From contig JASSKH010000041.1 of assembly GCA_031763025.1 (NCBI GenBank), forward strand, positions 620,001 through 684,000: a stretch of 64,000 nt of DNA. The letters are read 5' to 3'. This stretch comes from Macrocystis pyrifera. Lineage: Eukaryota; Sar; Phaeophyceae; Laminariales; Laminariaceae. Shown here in pieces: positions 22,401 to 37,400 of the stretch. Under the pieces are notes generated by a model that worked only from the letters and a program-made list of their open reading frames with translations, had not been told where the DNA came from and made no database searches. Numbering within the stretch: the first letter of the stretch is position 1; the number at the start of each line of letters is the position of its first letter. The translations under genes and the position numbers were made by a program.

Positions 22401-25400
22401 ATCTGCACTCCTTCGGCCAGATCCGCGAATGGGAGGACCCCAATGAGCTCGTGGTTCAGTTGCTTGAGTACTGACACGCGGCAGAGCAACGCATCGTCTG
22501 CCACGGCTACGCCTATTAAAAGTGACTCTAGTCTCCTTCGTACTGGCGTCAAGATGTTTAGCACCTCCGCCGGCGTAAAGTTCCACACAGATATTTGGTA
22601 ACGATCAGCATGATCACACAGGGCCGCCACGATGCAGCCATCCACGGTCGGCGTCCATCTCGCACAATCTCTCACGACGGCAAAGTCCCCCCCATAGGAC
22701 TTACCGGAATCAGCTTCAACAGAACTTGTCCTGTGTCCCACCTCAGCACTATTGCTGGCCTGCGTGTTGTTGGCCTTGCCCTGGTGGTCTGTTCTCTGCT
22801 CGTCGGGCACCCCTCCCATTTTCCTACCCCCACTTCTCTCGGCTCCGAGTGCATCCAGTGGTGACATGGCGAAGCAGCCTGTGGCCCTACCTTCCCAGAT
22901 CTCACCCGCCGTAAAGAACCACGCCCCCGGTTCTCCGTCGACGTGAAACCACATCACTCCATCGCAAATGCCTATGACCGTGGCGATACCACGAGGTGTG
23001 CGGACCCGCCGACGAGCCTTCATCCCAAACCCTCTGCAAGCAGAATCGGACACGTCGAACTGGAGTTCGAAGCCGAGGCTGGTGGCGTACCGTACGGTCG
23101 TCCCGGCTACCCAGGCCAGGTGGCCAGTACGTGCCACTTCCATCCACGCAAGGGGCAACATATCCCTCGACACCATCGCCTCCATTACCTCGTGAAGCGT
23201 CGACACGTCTTCTGGTGTCGTATTCAGGGGCGATGTCAGTATGGTCACGCCTGCTCCTGGGCAGCGGAAGGCGGATGGGACCAACGACAACCGCTGCCCC
23301 TGGTTGTAAAACGCAACTGCCGGGTAAAGGCCGCCAACTAGACCCTCGAAAGCAACGCCCAGGTCATGCCCGTTTTTGCTGAAGGAGAGGGTGCCACGGT
23401 CCATGTTTAGTGTCACCCCTATCGTGTCCCCCTGGCCGAAGCGTTCCCCATAGGCTTTGACCTTGGTGCGCTTGTGGTAGAGCGCCCGATCGCCGATGAA
23501 ACCCCAGCCGTGGTCATCTCCTCCCAAAAACGTCGTGAGGTCGGCGTCACGAGTCGCCACTCCGATAAAGAGGTAGTTTGTCGCGGACTTATCTAGCTGA
23601 AACTCCCAGTAGTTACTGCCAGTGTAGAAAGGAGTCGTGCCCAGGATCGTGCTCCAGGTTTCGTTGCTCCCAAAGCTGGAAGAGAGCTCGTTCCCGCTGA
23701 CGAAGATGGCAGGCCCAGAGTTAGCGGAGTCGAAGCGGAAGGCTATCCCCTGTTCCGTTTCCGCCGTGGCTACTGTGCTCCAAGTCGTCGTTTTGGCTGT
23801 CGAGTAGACGGCGCGCAGACGGAAGCGATACACCTGACCTGGCATAAGATCTTCCACCCTACAGCGGAGGCGCTTGCCGGCGTAGACGCAACGAAACACG
23901 TCCTGACCGGTCTTGATTCCTAGCTGTCTCGCGGCCATTTGAACCTCGTAGGATGTGCTTGTGCTAGAAGTGGACGCAGCCTTGCGCATGGGCAGCCAAG
24001 TGAGAGCTACGCTGGAGTCTGTAGAATAAAGTATCGTCGGGGTGCTGACTTCTGCTGACTTGGCGCAATCGGCTCCCGCCGAGTCTTTACTAGAACCCAT
24101 CTGTCGCCTTCGGAGCAGAAATAAGCGCTGCAGTTTAACCATGGCAACATACAACGCGGTCAATGTTTGGGTGTACCTTGTGAAGAAAAGCCCCCCCGGA
24201 CGGCGCTCCACAGCGATTCGTTTCACAAGGGCTGACCTTACTCGTGGAATTGTCATGTGTCGTTGAAATGTCTCCTCCATGGCAAGCGGGCTTGGTAGAA
24301 CGGTAGGTGCTGGCGTGGGCTTGGCTGCATTGCCGCACCCTTGGTTGGCCTCGACAGTCAGGTGTTCGCACCATCTGGTGGCGACGCTCGTGAGGGAATA
24401 CATGGCCACTTCCTTCGCCACCACGTTGGGGCTGTTGAGGCAGTTGCTCAAGCGGGAGAAGACGTTCTCCGTGAAAACGTCCGCGCAGCTGACCGAGAGC
24501 AGCAGGTCCAGGAGCCACTGCAGTAGCTGGAGGTTGGATTTCATATCCGCCGCCAACCTGTGTGACGGAGAGGACTCCGTCGCAATCCATGGCACGTCTG
24601 TATAGGAGCTGGTCCCGGCCGCAGCTTCGAGCCCATCCAAGCAGTCAGAGACAAGTCGTGCTGATAGAGAGTTCCGCCAGTCTCCTTTGTCGCTCATTGT
24701 AGCACCACTCTGGCCTCCCGCTTGTTCAATCAAAGTGGAGTCCCATTCTGCATCTGTCGTCGCTTCTATCTCGGAAGCTAAGGGTGTTCTAGGAGAGCAG
24801 TAAACGTCCCGCTCAGAATGCAGTAGGTGCACCAAGAGCGACGCAAACACCCCGAGTACCTTAGGCGGCTGTGAACCATTCGGAACTGGGTGCAGAACGC
24901 TGTCGCAATGACGATCATCCGCGAATGTTATCGGCAAGTCCTGGCTGCTAAACAACACGTTCTGGACTAACTTCACCACCGTAGCGGGCGACCCAAAAGA
25001 CGTTGTGCGCATCGGAACGTGCGGGGGCCATCGCAGTAAGATGTTGAGAAGCGCTGCTCGGCAGTACAAGGTCGTTAGTTGTAGCTCCGTGTGAAGCCAC
25101 ACCTCGGTTAACTGACACAGCTCCATTCCAGCGATCTTAGAGTTGACGGCGGCACACTGAGAGCTCGTCGAGGGATTGCTTGTGTTGTGTGAAGAATCTC
25201 CCCGTGTGTTCACCTCCGAGTTTTCCATTCTGAAATAACTATCCCGGTGGCCTGAAACGACGAGGCCATCCGTGATCCTGTGGTTCCCGGCTATTTCGTG
25301 ATTCTCGCCGTCAAGAGCATCGTTAAGCACTGGCCGAGAAGGAGGAACGACAATTACCTGTTGGTGACGTCCGATACCGTGCATGTTATATCGTGAGTTT

Positions 25401-28400
25401 CCGTCTTCGGTTTCATCCTCCTGATCCTCTTCTTCATCCTCCTCTTCGCTGTCAAAAGCCTCTCGCTGCTCATCCCCCCCACCTTCCTCGTCATCAACAT
25501 GGTCGTCAGTATCTTCCTCTTCGTCGTTGTCACCCTCCTCTTCCTCGTCCTCCTCCTCTTCATCCCCTTCGTCCTCCTCCTCTTCTCCTTCCCGTTCTCC
25601 CATCCGCAGCTCTTCTTCGTCGTCACTGTTAGCTCCCTCTAGCTCATCTTCCTCGCCATACTTCTCCTCCCTTCTGCCTCCATCTCCGAGCTCTCTTTGC
25701 TGTCCTCGGTTCACGCGGTTGTTGACAGAGTCCCTCCCTTCCCTCCGCCCGAGCCCCTCTTGCAGGAATCGACGAGACACTTGCCATGACCCGGCACTGG
25801 TTTCGACGTGTGCACGAGGCGATGGCACGTCACCCTCGCCTGTGTCGTCGGCAGGGGAGGCACTGAGACTGTTCAGACTACTAAGCATATCCAGATTATC
25901 GACTATCCATGCTGAGGCGTTCACCACATCGTTGTCGTTTTCCCGCAATGCCATGGTGCACCATTCCTCGGGAAAGCCAATGACCATCAGCTGGTCCACG
26001 AGGTGTGACGGTGCCCGTGCCTCTAGCCCCCGTGCGCCAGCCGCTCGCCTCTGTTGCCCGAATGCAGGCAGAAGAGAACGCCTGCCCCGCAAGACGGCGT
26101 CTAAATGCACCAGCTCCAGGTGGGTGGGTAGGTCGTGGACTGCGTTGTCGCCCTTCTCGGCGACACAAATAGGGCATGGCATTCTTCGCATGTCGCTCGA
26201 GTGTTTCGTTAGCACGTGTTCAACCATGCCGGACACCGTAGTTTTTGTCTCGTGGCAAAACGGACACCCCATGCCATCCAGCAGCTCCCCTTCGGTGGAA
26301 GACACTGATGATCGGCGGTTGGTCTCATTTCTTTCCTGCCTGCTGTCGTTGCCCTCGTTGCCATCAAGGCCATGCTCACACTTCTTCTCAATGAAGGACA
26401 ATTTCCCAGGATTTACAGCCATCTCCATTATTTTCCTTGCCACAATGTCCCTCCCGCCCGGCATGCCAAGCATCTGGTGCAGTCTCGCTTGGATAGCGAT
26501 TGTCTCCATCTCGGCGATGGATTCGTCGCTGATAATGTCGTTCGTTGTAGATCGCGGTAGTACCGACACTTTAACCAGCTCCATCAATATATCACACGTT
26601 TCCACGGCACTAGTGGCCCAGAGTGTATCCCGGCTAGCGCGCAGAACAACTCTAGCCAGACACGATCGGCTTTGGGCGAGCACGATCTCTCTATATGCCG
26701 TTTCTGCGTGGTTTTTGAGTGTTTTCCCGGAAGTGCAACGGGGCCTAGGCAGTGGCGACGTGCGTAAAAAAGCTGCCATTACCTCCGAGATGTATTCATA
26801 TCTTGATACCCCGCCATTTTCGGGGAGGGCGGGGTTGATGTTGTCGGAAAATGCCGCCATTGCGCCAAGGGAGAGAGAGTCAGAAGTATCCACCTCCAAG
26901 TCATGAACACCAAACCGCTGGATCCATTTATCCAGAGCCGAGCCATCCTCCGGGTGTATTATCACGTGTACCGTCGACGTTGCTTGGTCGGCACTCAGCA
27001 CGACGCACCGTTGATTGGTCTCGCGTACTCTGGCACGGGCTCCTGGACTCAAAACATCTATGGCACCCCCGAGCACGTGCAGCGCCGCCTCCCCCCCTGC
27101 GACGGTCAGTCGCTTCTCTGCAGTACTGCTTTCGTGGGCAAATACGTCGAGATCATCGGATTCTTTAGGAAACGCGAGTTCACCAGTGGCGTCGATAAAA
27201 CGCGTTAGCTGGCCGAGGCTCTGTCTTAAAGCCAACGCTGTAGCCTTGCCCCATACCTTAGTCGCCGCTAGCGTTTGCACCAAAGCTACCAGCTCGGCCC
27301 CGATCATGCTGATGCCATGGGTCGTCTCGGGACTGAGCGCAGACGTAGGATTACGTATTACCGGGGTTTCCTCTGCTGTTGCGTTAAGGCTGCCGCGTGC
27401 ATCCGACCCGTTGTTGTTGCGAACACTTTCCGCGCCCGCCTGGCCGGCGCGAAGACACAATGGGGTGATCGTGAGGGGAACGAATCTCATAACTTGCTCG
27501 CGCGACAAAATCTGTGCTACCGTGGCCTCGCATTCCTCCTCACTTTTGTCGTCGTGCGATCTATTCGTTGCCCCGTTAACAGTTGCAGTCTTTGCGCCCG
27601 TGTGCCACAAGCTGGCTCCGACAAGGCGAAGGAGAAACACGGTAAATGCGGTCTGTATATCGCCACCTTCCTCGTCGCCCTGTGCCCTGGGACCAAGCGA
27701 CAGCGGCGCGGTATGTGAACCCGGAGCACCGACAGCAACGTTCGCCATTACCGAAGGCGGCACATGAGGAAGGACTTCCCGAAGCAACCTGCACACAGCC
27801 TGCTGTACTCTTAACGTGCCGTGCGTGAACGCCTGAAGGACAAGCTTGAGCCATGCGGGTTGCTGGAGGTGACGTCGGCATTGTGGTGACCTACTTATGG
27901 GCAAGAGACAGGCACACAGTTGATAGAGTTGACAGTCCTCGACCTTTGCGGGTTCCGGTGGTCCCGGGTCGCAGATGATGCGCACGTGTATCGGCGAAAG
28001 CGCGCGGGTAAAATACCGGAGACTTGCGATGCTCCCCTCTACACCGCCTCTCACGCCGTCCAGGCGCATTGTGCCATCGGGAACCTTGCCCACGTACAAG
28101 GGGTGTCGATTCGCTCGAAGCGCTCCAGTGCTCATGCGCTGGCAGTCGAGAGCACCATTGAAATAAAGGCGAAGTTTGTTGTGCTCACTGATTAGTCCCA
28201 CATGTGTCCACGTGTTGACCTGTATGGGCTCCTTGGAGGTAAGACGCTCGCACAAGTTGCCCATGCTGGGAATGCCGAAGCATACCTGCCAACCGAAGCG
28301 TCAGTTAAGAGAGTGTTCGCGAAGAATTCGGTTGGGTTGGGTTTGTTGTAGTCTGTTTCCCATACAATAGCAATCCCAACACGCGAAAACTCATTTCTGT

Positions 28401-31400
28401 GGGGAAAAGTGTCCAACATGACGCTTTTAACCTAAATGTTCTTGGGTTCGGTAACTCTGCGGGTTGGTTAGCAAACTGAGCAACTCTCGATTCACTTGCT
28501 AACGTTCGTCGGTTTCGAATACTTTAGTAATCCAAACAGGTTGGATTATCGTAAGCACTCTAGTGAAATCGTGCCAAGCACTAAATTAACAGTTTCAGTT
28601 GGGGTGCGAAACGTGGGCGTAAAATCGAATGCATCTTGTTGCACCTAGAAGGAATGCACCCCAAGATGTGCGGCAATAATTGCAGGGGGAGAGGGGGGAG
28701 AGAGTGGAGGAATTTTTGCCCATAGGTGAAGTGTCAAACACTCTTAGCGGTTGCACGGTGTCCCAAGCACGTGCACTATCAGTGGTGGATAAACGAACAT
28801 TCTGCTCGAGGCCGAACGAACCACAGACCAGAGCAAGACGGTCTGGACCAGAATACATGTTTTCAGCGGGACCAACAAAGTGTAGACACTTTTCCTCAGC
28901 CCTTGGTATCCTCACCTCAAGGCGGTTGTCCGTGTTGCGAAGCAACACGACTGGCCAGCGCTCGCTGCCGTGTCCCCTTGCGAGAACCGTCCGGTGATGA
29001 CCCGTTTGATCCTGCGCTAACAGCAACCAAAATGTGATGGAGAAGTCCGAGCCCCTGGGGTTACTCAGAACGAACTCGGCAGGGAACACCAGACCGTCTT
29101 CCATGTTCATTAGACGACACGGGCTGCTCACGAGCTCCTGACATCGTCGCTTGTGGGACGTCCCCGCCCCGTACATTTTGGCCCCCGATGTTGCTTGAGC
29201 ATGCGGGGGGGAGTTCGGGAACCCTCCGATTGAAGGAGGTGCAAATTCGAGGATGGCTTGGGAAGGGGTACGATCTCGAGGCTTTGCACCTTCTCCATCC
29301 CACCGGCACCCTCCACGCCTCGCTCCGCCGCTGACATCGCCGGATACTGCTTGTGTTTTCCCAACGCACTTGGTCATTTCCTTGTAAAGGACTTCCATGA
29401 TAGAAGTGGCTTGCAGGGAAGTTGTCCCAGCGATATGAGTGACCGATGCCACCGGGTGCAACTGAATAATAAGGGCCCGAAAGAGAGTCCAAGCAGCTGC
29501 GCGGCACGTTGCGAACGACGTCTGTATTCGATCGGATGATGCTGCCATTGCGGTTTTTTTTGTTCGGTTGCGATGCGGGGCCTCTCCTCAAAGTCGCCTT
29601 GTGTTCTCTTGTGCTGTCAGCACGGCCACTGGTGTCGATGGCAGCACCAGCCTCATTTGAGCTGTCACCGTCCACCCCCAACGGTGCAGCAGCAACAAGA
29701 GCCACGATGCGAATTGCGCCGGTAGTCTCCATGAATCCCCAGTCTTGAGGGCGTACGTTGAGCCCCAAAACCTCAAGCAATACGAGGATCGTGCGAACGT
29801 CGAACAGTCGGGGCACGGGATAATTGCATCCATTCGAACGGGCAACCTCGTTAACGGTTGGAATCCTCTCGTTGGCACTCGTCGACGAAGCCACCCCCCC
29901 ATCTTCCCACCTTTGATAAATGCACGACTCTTCGGCAAGGCGCAAAAGTTCGCAAATAAGTGCTTGAAATGCCGCCGTAACGCCAAGCGTCCCGCCGCGA
30001 CCGGCTGCCGACAGGTGGGTAAGGATGTGCCTGTCAACCAGCTGGGGAGTCTGCATCGCAGGAGCCAGAGGGAGTAGTATGTCGGCCAGAAGAGAAGGCG
30101 TCCTCACCAATCCCACCAATGTGCGAAATGACCGAAGTCCGCAGGTGCGTGCAACCGCTCTCTGGTGGTTGTCCAGCACTAGGATGAGGAGAACTGACAA
30201 GGATCCGACCGAAAAATCGCCGCAGCTGACCTCACCATCACTGGTTGAAAACGCCTGTGGAACCGCCGGGTCTGCCTTGCCTCTTAACATAGCTCGCATG
30301 AAGCGTGGAACGACCACAGAAGCCTCTGTTGAAAATCGTCCAGGTACCACCGACCGCCAACGTATCATAGCCCGGATCGCCACAGCCGCCTTTCGCCACC
30401 GGCGTCGAGCTGGCGCTTGCAAGACGGAAAGGGGACCGCGGCTGGCGGCCTGCCGTTCCGGCATAAAGGCAGGTGGCACGGCCGCTACAGACCTGAACAA
30501 GATGAGTGTGAGGCAAGCGTCCGCGGCTTCTTCGAGAAAGGCGGCCACATTCGACTGGGACGTGTCGGACGACTTGAGTTTGCTCCGGGAATGCCACAAC
30601 CAGCCGACCATCTGCCCAGGAGAAATTGAGTGCAATGTATGGGACTCGGCGTCAGCGTTTGGTGATTGGAGCAAAGCATCACCGCACAGGCACAACTTGA
30701 CAGAGACCGTCACCTTGGTGAATATAGCGTACGACAGCCACACTAGCGCCTAATATTACGGGCTCCTGGATATTTTGTACGCTGGTTCTGCAATATTTAA
30801 CATACAAACACCCTAAAGCCTTGCTGCTACGCTATCCCATGTGTTTTATCATACGTCAAAGTAGAGCGATCGGGAACCCAAGCAATCCGAAATTGCATTG
30901 TCTCACCTCTGCCATTCTCTTCGAAAGAAGTACTAATCTCCGCGGAGGCTTCCCAGAATAGTCTTTCGTACTGTCACCTCCTTGCTCGAGCTGAAATCGA
31001 GCGGAAAAAAGAGCGGCATCTCCTTCGAGGCCACCATGTTTTAACATCGCGGCTAGCATCGCTCGCTCGGTGCGTTCTAGTGCCTCGCCGTCCCGCCCAG
31101 CTGCGGCCTGGCGCTTTACTATCCGATACGCCATGTCTGTAGGTGCATGTACCTCGCTCAGCCAGGCTGCGAATCGTCCTCCCTGGCCGCACCCGTCCGC
31201 CACTTCTTCCAAAAACTGGTCTAGCTTTTCTCGGGGAAGCCGCGGGATCACTCGAATGCACCAAGCCACCACTCGCGGAAATCACAGGCGCCGTCACCAC
31301 AACGGAAATCCCACGGCCAGTGCTCCCATCTTTGTTGGCGGTGTCTAAAGGCCCAACCATCATGCGCTCGTAAGGAGCATCGCACCCGCCTGCGAAAAGG

Positions 31401-34400
31401 TCCGATTTCATCCAGCTTGCGTACACCGGCGAACGTGCGAAGGATTCCAGAATCGGCGATATTCCGCAGTCACCAACAACAAGGGTAGCGGCTAGTCGTC
31501 CCGCCAGCAACGCAGTGGTTTTGGCAAGGGAAAGCAGCCATGGAAGGTTGTGGCTGTTGTGCCTAGTGCCTACTGGGCTCTTGCGGCCTGTTTCCGCCTC
31601 CAGAGGTACGCTTTTCCCGTTGCTGCAGCGGCTACCGCTTCCGCCCGCCCCGAGCTTTCCGTTGTCTCCGCGCGCGAAGAGAGTCTGCGAGGTCAGGGTA
31701 TGGGTGTGCGTTGAGCCATGTGTCAAGACAAGTACATGTGTACATCACGCGCTTCATATACTCCGAAATGACAGGTATTCTATATTTATCGATGCCTGCG
31801 CCTGTGCAGTCTTGTTTTGTAGCGTTGCCACACCAACGCGAGCGCAACCTTTACCCATCTGCGGTATCAAGAAACGCCTTTAAAAAATTGGCTGACATGC
31901 ATGAAAAATTATCATCGCTCTTTGACAGTACCAACTTGATACACTACCGTTATTGGCACGTACAGCCCTTCACCTGCGGTTTTCGGTTGACTGAAGCAGC
32001 CTCCGTGTCTCCGTTCCTAGCAGCAACATAGTCTGCGTCGGCTCGACGAATGCCAGAGCACTTGTAGCAAGCCTCGTCCAGAAAAACAACCGTGGCGTTC
32101 ACGACGTCCAGAAGTCGCCGGGCGAAGACAGGTATTTGGGCAAACGGTAGCAGGCCGGTGATCACGGCTGGCAGAAGCTGCCCGACAAGGGTGTGCTCGA
32201 GCTGATCAAGCTGCCGTGTATCTACCGCTGCATCTCCTTCTACTTCTACGCCCTCTTCGGGACTCTGAGTTCCCCTTTCCAACGCAGCCTCGAGGATGGC
32301 GGTACTATGTTTGAGTATGAGATGTGCGTGCTTGATAAGGCAACACCAAGACGACGGAGTGCGATTCACCCCATCCAGAACAACCGACGCAGCACGGTCG
32401 CACAACCCTTTCGCTCGTGTGGCGAACCAGCCTGAAGTCTTAATAGGGGAGTCTTTTTCGTGTAGCAATGCGTCGGCCTCGCGTTCGTGGATACACAAAT
32501 CGCCCATGATGCGAGACTGCCACAGTTCCGGGTCGACGGATATCCGATCGCTGGCCGCCCAGTGCATCATATGCTTCGTTAACGTCAAGATCACCTCGAC
32601 GTAAAGGCGTTGCGTGCGTGAGGCGTCGCTGGACTCATCTTCAATCGGCTTGCTGATAGAGTTGCTTTCCAAGCCGAAGCTCTCCGTGCGATTCGTAGCA
32701 GAGCCGTTGAGCTGTAGAACCGAAAAGGGGCTTCCTTCTTGATGTGTAGGCGTGAACGCAGCCGCACGCTCGTCGTCGGCGAAAGATTCTCCTGAAGAAA
32801 TCGCGCACGGATTGCCTTGAGCAATGAGGTCTACAAGCAGGGCCACCTGAGAAGAAACAGAGAGCCATGCCAATAAAAGGAACCAAGCGTCATCCACTGT
32901 TCGTGCTGTCGAAATAGTCATGTTCAAGGCAGCGTGCGCACGCGGTTAGTTGGCAAAAAAAACAGAACATTAATCAACAAATACGCGAAAGTAAGCGCCA
33001 TCCACTTAGTCACCTGCATGTCCAGAAGGCGTGGCGACGCGTCGGTGATCCGGTATCCACGCAGAGACGGGTCTGTTACCTCTACAACCGAACACACAGA
33101 ACTCCTTTTCTCAACGTCTGCTCCGTATGGGATGAGTTTGGAAGCTAGAGCATCGTCGCAGAGTCGCCGTAACAAAGGAACGAGGATGAAGCGTCGAGCA
33201 GCACGCGGTCCACCCATGGATCTCTCAGCGGTGTCGCACTCGCCGCCAACCGATGATTCTCGTTCGTCGTCATCGTCGACAGCCGCGGTGTTCAGAAGGG
33301 TAGAGAGAAGACGGAACTGCTTTGCCTGACCGGTGAAGAAAAGTTCTAGTCCGAGGGTGAGCACCGTCGCAGCCTCTCGCTGGACAAGCTCGACTCCGGC
33401 ACCTACACCACCGCGACAGAACGGCCCTGACTGAACTAGCACGAGCAGTCGTCGTTGAAGGCAGCACAGCACATTGCAGTACCGTTCCACTTCGGAGCGT
33501 AACCGAACGTCACCGGCACTCTCTTCGTTTGCTTTGCCGTGTACTTCTGCGTCACCATGTTGGCCAGGACCGTCGTGACTTGTTACGACCGGGGTGGTGT
33601 GATCGTCGACGATCACCTGCCCATCAGCTGAAGAATAAAAAAGCAGCGTATAAAGGTCCGGATCGTGTCCTATTCTCCCTATCGCTTGGAGCTCGTTCTC
33701 GTCGTCAAGGTCGAAGGACGCCGTCTGAGACATACTGGTCGTGATAATAATACGGATACTCATAGGGCTTTCGAGGAGCCGCGCTAGATTGACCTTGAGG
33801 ACTCGCAGCGCAGCGAGAAGCATATACACTTGAAAGTCAATCTCTTCCGCTGGATCGCCGAACAGCTCCTCCTCAGCGACGGCCGCAAGGATTGCATCCA
33901 AGAGCTCGAAGGTATGCGGGGAGACGTCGACACAGTAAGCATCGCGGTTGCTCTTGACGTTTTCTTCGTCACTATTTTTTCCGCGTTGATCCATGTGACA
34001 ACTTGCCTTGCCATTAGCTGGCGTTGCACCTGTGTTGCCGACAACTGGCAACCCACCCTTTGGGGTGGGATAGCTATCGGCAAGACGGTCCATGTGAGCC
34101 ATGATGACCACGGCAGCCTTTCGCCCGCTAACCCGTCCATCACCGTGGCAAATACCTCTACCTGTTCTACACTCCACCCTCGGGTCTCCCTTTTCACACA
34201 ACTTGATGGTCGGCGACCCGCTGGAAACACCTGAATCCCCTCGATTACACACAGGGCTAGAAATTTCGGGTGACGTTGTCTCGATAGCGAAGTTGTCCAG
34301 GTTTTCCTTCGCCATTTCCGTAGTCGTCTCCTTGCTGCTTGCGCCACGAGGAAGAATCAACGCTGGATGGGCAAGTATGCTGCGGGGTGAAAACTTCTCC

Positions 34401-37400
34401 GTCGTTTCTCTCGAACCAAGCTTAGATGTTTCTTCGTCACGACCCCCGGTGAGAACGATGGTGTGATAGAACCCAGCCGCGACCTGGAATGGCGGCAAAG
34501 GATAACTACTTTTGATCAACTCACGACAGTGGAGACACATTTGGCAGTACGTTAGGTTACGTTCCTATAGCGCAACAAGTATGAGGTTTCGCCAAGCGTA
34601 GATACCCATAAAATGTAGAGAGGGGTCACCGATACAAGCCGCCGACAGCCCCATGCACCTACATACATACTGTGCAACGGTTTCAGGTACCGTGCAGCAG
34701 TATGAAGCGATCACTTCAACGCGAATGCAAGGCACATATTTGTTTTACCTTGGCTATGCGCTTCCCGAGAAACGTATCCACCGGAAACGGAGAGTGCCTT
34801 TCATTTGTGTCCCCGGTACCAAGTTGGCCGTGATGGTTGCGGCCGAAAACGTACAGCATACCGTCCGAGCCAACAAGCACGGTGTGGTAGCACCCCGCCG
34901 ACACCTTGGAGATGCCCTTTCCCTCGGCACCCTCGATAATCTTAGGCCCAAACACTCTTTGCGTTATATGACCAAGCCCCAGTTGTCCGTAGTCGTTACG
35001 ACCGAACCCAAGCACGCGCTCGCCAGCCATGAGAACGATGGTGTGGTAGTACCCGCAACGAAGATGCCGGACTGAGGCTCCGTCCAGAGCCCCTTTAACA
35101 ACCACGAGGTTTATCTGGAAACCGGTTGCTTCCACCCCGAGCTGACCGTAATCGTTTTTTTTCCGCATGCCTGCACCCCAACCTCCAAGGTACTTACGAC
35201 TGTGTGGTATTGACCGCATGCCAGGCTTGTCACATGTTGGCCGCGCAGGGACTCGACGAGGCTAGGCAATTTGCGATCAATGGTGTCGCCAGAGGCCAGC
35301 TGGCCGAAATCGTTTCTCCCGAATGCATACACCTGCACGTACAGAATTAACAATGCGTCGATTTACCGCGTGTCAATGAGCCGTGTACAGCCACAAAGTA
35401 CTGGAGAAGGGGGGGGGGGGAAACGCACGCCATACGCCCAGAATGTGATTGATCCTTCGCCATAAGAATATTAAATTGTCGTCATGGATACATGGTAGAC
35501 ACAAGCTTACGAGATACACTCGCGTTAACCTCAGGAAACATGAGCTACTGTAGGACAGTACCGACAGGAAACGGAAAGAACGACCACGCCGCAAAAAAAA
35601 CTAAATCAACCATCGGGGTGTTTCAATGTCTTACGTGAAGCCTGGAATATATGCTTCCACTGAACAACATCGCGGTCCATTCTAGCGCCTCACCTCTCCG
35701 TTGTCGCACGCAATAACGGTATGGTAGTAGCTGCACGAGACCTGCGTCACCCTGATTCCATCTAGGCCTCGAACGGGTTTAGGTACTGGCTCGCTGGAAG
35801 TGTTTCCATGACCTAGTTGGCCCCGGTAATTGTATCCAAACGACACGAGCTGTCCATCGTCAAGTACCACGAGGGTGTGTTCACAACCGTTGTACGCATG
35901 CACCTTGTATTGGGTAACAACGCAGGGGGGGGGGGTTGGTCATGATATTTGTGACAAGCTGCAGCGGTTGGATGCCAACAAGGCGCATTTCTATGAATAC
36001 CTTACGCACGACGTTGACTGTCGATTCTTTCCTTTCGTTGCGGACTATCCTTTCTCCATGAATGTTTCTATTCATAATCGTTTTTAGACCAGCGTGTATC
36101 GTACTATGCATCGAAAATCCGAGGGTGTGATAGGATTGAATTGTGCCGTTACTGAGGAATGTGATCGATCGATATACCTGAACAGCTCTCCTTCCCGCGA
36201 GATTAGGAACACACGTAAGAACTCCAACCCTCTGGGTTGCTCCCTGTCCGCATTGACCATTGTCGTTGTATCCCGCGGTATATACCTCCCCCGTACGGCA
36301 AAGGAGAACGGTGTGCTCATTTCCTGAGATCGTTGCAGACGTTAAGCGTTCGTTGACAGTGAAAAATCAACAAGGCGTTTCTCGCCAACCTCAGCAATCT
36401 CAAGGCAAACTATACGGCATATATAGCTTTGAAGATTCAGAGCAAATAGGCTGTACAAAGTGACGTTGGAGAGCCGCTCAAATACCATTGACGGGTGGAT
36501 TATACTTTTTTGCATAATTTTTCGTTCACCTGCAGCGACGTCGACAACCTCTCTGTCCGCAAACGTTTTTACCAAACAGTGAACCTTGCGCGTTCCGGTG
36601 TCACTGTGCCCAAGCTCGCCGTAGGAATTCTGTCCGCAGGTCCAAACCTCCTGCTCGTGGACTGGGCCCGCTTTTCCTGAGCCCAAGTCTCCATTCGGTG
36701 TCGCAGCATGGAGTTGACGAAGGAGAGGTAGGATATCGTTGGCTTCTACTCCGTCTGTGTCGTCATTAACTAAACCTACAGCTAGAGACGGGCCCGGAGC
36801 GCTGTTGTGCTCGTTGCTGGTATGCTCCACTCTCTTCCACGGTTCTGGTTCTCGAGCTATGGGAGGCGTTAGTTTGACTCGTTCTCCCTTGCCTTTCCTT
36901 GCCTTGGCTAGGTGAGTGTCTAGCGGCTCACCACATTCTCCCTGGCCCAGTGTTACATTCTTCCATGGGTCGCCCACTACATCCCCGCCTGTGACTGGGA
37001 CGGCCGGACCAACGACCACAGCAAGTGCGGGGCGTGCAAGCACCGTCGCATCAATCAATCCTTGATCGTCACCGTCGTCGTCGTCAATGGGAAGTCCTTG
37101 ACGAGATGTTCGCGCCTTCGTGCGTGATGTTGGGCGTCTGTGGGTTGCGACACGAAATAAACGGGACACGCATTGCAATAAGTGAGCGGACGGTGCTAAC
37201 AGCGTTAGAAGCGTACTACTGTACTGTACGTATAGGTAGCCTGTCAACAATGTGGATGTATATACGCGCCCCAATCATTTCTCGAGACAACCATCAAAAT
37301 ATCGATGAGATACTTACCGTTTAGCGCTACAATCTGCCATTACGTGCTCTTCCCGAAATGGTGCATCTCCCGCAACGCTGTTGACTTCATCGTCATCTTG

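Noticed and set aside
25527..26906. 459-codon Ser/Pro-rich ORF on the + strand
   Set aside because: Exact antisense of the acidic tract, UBA and zinc-finger region of the HERC-like ligase. Its composition is the shadow of GAG/GAT codons and it has no family motif.
35163..35200. 27-bp intron with GTAAGT donor in the RCC1 exon
   Set aside because: Far too short for a spliceosomal intron. A single-base error in the A8 run explains the frame change better.
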